A DNA stretch of 50,917 nt. Origin: Streptomyces wedmorensis. GTDB lineage: Bacteria > Actinomycetota > Actinomycetes > Streptomycetales > Streptomycetaceae. The first letter of the stretch is position 1. Each line of letters starts with the position of its first letter. Below the pieces are notes generated by a model. The model had not been told where the DNA came from. It did not search any database and worked only from the letters and a program-made list of their open reading frames with translations. Both the position numbers and the translations under genes were made by a program. Positions 50,456 through 50,917 of this stretch are shown one piece after another. The DNA lies in the NCBI RefSeq assembly GCF_000716445.1, contig NZ_JNWK01000052.1, forward strand, positions 1 to 50,917. The letters run 5' to 3'.

Positions 50456-50917
50456 GCTCCCCAGTGTCGGGAGCGGGGGCGTTTCGGGCGCGCCCTGGAT
50501 GGTCCACCTGGCCGCACGGGTCCGGCCCGGGGGTGGGGCGCGGGTCCGCCGGTGCGGGTCCCTGGTGCGGGTCCCTGGTGCGGGTCCCGGCGTGGGTCCC
50601 CGTGCGCTGGCGCGGTGCGGGTCCTAGTTGTGCCGCCGCGCCCTCCCGTGCGGGTTCGGGTGCCTTTCCGGGTCTCCTGGTGCGGGTTCAGGCGCGGAAG
50701 CCTAGGCCCGGCAGGGGGCGCCGTCCCGTGTGCCCACCCGTCCCGCCCCAGCGGGACGATTGCCCACACGGCGGGTGGCGCGGGGGTCCGGGCGCAGCCC
50801 GCACGGCGCGTGGGCAGGGGGGCGGGCGCAGCCCACACGGCGGGTGGCGCGGGGGTCCGGGCGCAGCCCGCACGGCGCGTGGGCAGGGGGGCGGGCGCAG
50901 CCCACACGGAGGGGGCC
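50456..50917. repeat. Non-coding repeat field, 69-bp tandem repeat at the window end
   Basis: There is no credible gene in these 462 bases. 50550-50640 has short repeats of GGTGCGGGTCCC. From 50763 a 69-bp unit starting CCCACACGG is repeated exactly: copies start at 50763, 50832 and 50901, the last cut by the window edge. Within each unit two half-units of about 34 bp (GCGCAGCCC(G/A)CACGGCG) are related. Frames through it give only repetitive Ala/Pro/Arg peptides. Confidence 0.8.

Noticed and set aside
50452..50907. 151-codon minus-strand frame with 23-residue repeats
   Set aside because: The repeat peptide is only the translation of the 69-bp DNA repeat. No RBS, no unique sequence.
50763..50917. 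CRISPR-like array
   Set aside because: The whole 69-bp unit is repeated with no unique spacers, and no cas genes are present.
1..50917. tRNA, rRNA, insertion sequence, prophage or secondary-metabolite cluster
   Set aside because: No tRNA-like cloverleaf with a CCA end, transposase, integrase, phage structural gene or PKS/NRPS/terpene gene was seen. Gene content is typical chromosomal.

Overview
The window is a stretch of chromosome from a high-GC actinomycete, almost certainly a Streptomyces. The evidence is very high GC with G/C-rich third positions, a long chaplin with an LAXTG sorting signal, a DUF6343 protein, an SPW_0924-type small membrane protein, TerD-family genes, a mycothiol-dependent isomerase-family enzyme, and many promoters whose -10 box sits 6-8 nt before the start codon (leaderless mRNAs). 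I see about 45 protein genes. I see no tRNA or rRNA, insertion sequence, prophage, CRISPR array or biosynthetic gene cluster. It looks like ordinary core and near-core chromosome with some accessory surface and secreted functions.

Layout. 0-3.2 kb: a secreted papain-like (AvrRpt2/C39-like) cysteine protease with a membrane-anchored partner, a divergent XRE-type regulator, and a Tat/lipoprotein Rieske protein. 3.3-9.4 kb: uvrA, and divergently a DinB/MDMPI-type protein, a metallo-beta-lactamase-fold hydrolase and an MFS transporter. 9.4-13.3 kb: a TerC membrane protein behind a yybP-ykoY manganese riboswitch, a long TerD fusion and a classical TerD. 13.4-17.4 kb: uvrB, an MHYT sensor and an O6-alkylguanine-DNA methyltransferase. 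17.4-22.7 kb: an MFS exporter and a coupled operon of secreted F5/8C-phosphoesterase, MFS and beta-propeller genes. 22.7-27.9 kb: a cupin, psuG-psuK-like pseudouridine catabolism with a degenerate uridine-kinase-like gene, SDR, MerR and HxlR. 28-31.3 kb: an AlaA-type aminotransferase, two unknowns and a chaplin. 31.4-35.5 kb: a SWIM zinc-finger gene overlapping an SNF2 helicase. 35.6-41.3 kb: small lipoprotein, DUF6343, TPR, coaE, PAC2, a secreted beta-helix protein and rpsA. 41.6-50.5 kb: methyltransferase, hrpB, DUF3068 with a 46-aa partner, a lytic transglycosylase, DUF4184 and a serine hydrolase. The last 460 bp is a non-coding repeat field.

The main unifying observation is regulatory. 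Four transcription units carry the sequence arrangement of the RecA-independent (PafBC-type) DNA-damage promoter known from mycobacteria, TGTC(A/G)GTG-N8-TANNNT: uvrB, ogt, a terD gene and, in weaker form, the SNF2-SWIM operon. Two are established repair genes, so the motif suggests that the TerD protein and the SNF2-SWIM pair belong to the same damage response. uvrA shows no such motif.

Other regulatory points are a pair of HxlR-type operators 21 bp apart, a DasR-like site abutting the -35 box of the secreted beta-helix gene, and a near-consensus rpsA promoter with a long leader. Repeat-driven coding oddities are a 30-bp minisatellite at the 3' end of psuG, a (TCCGGG)n tract in hrpB, and a 266-nt tail-to-tail antisense overlap. 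Coordinates come from reading the sequence. Functions come from recognised families and motifs, without database searches.
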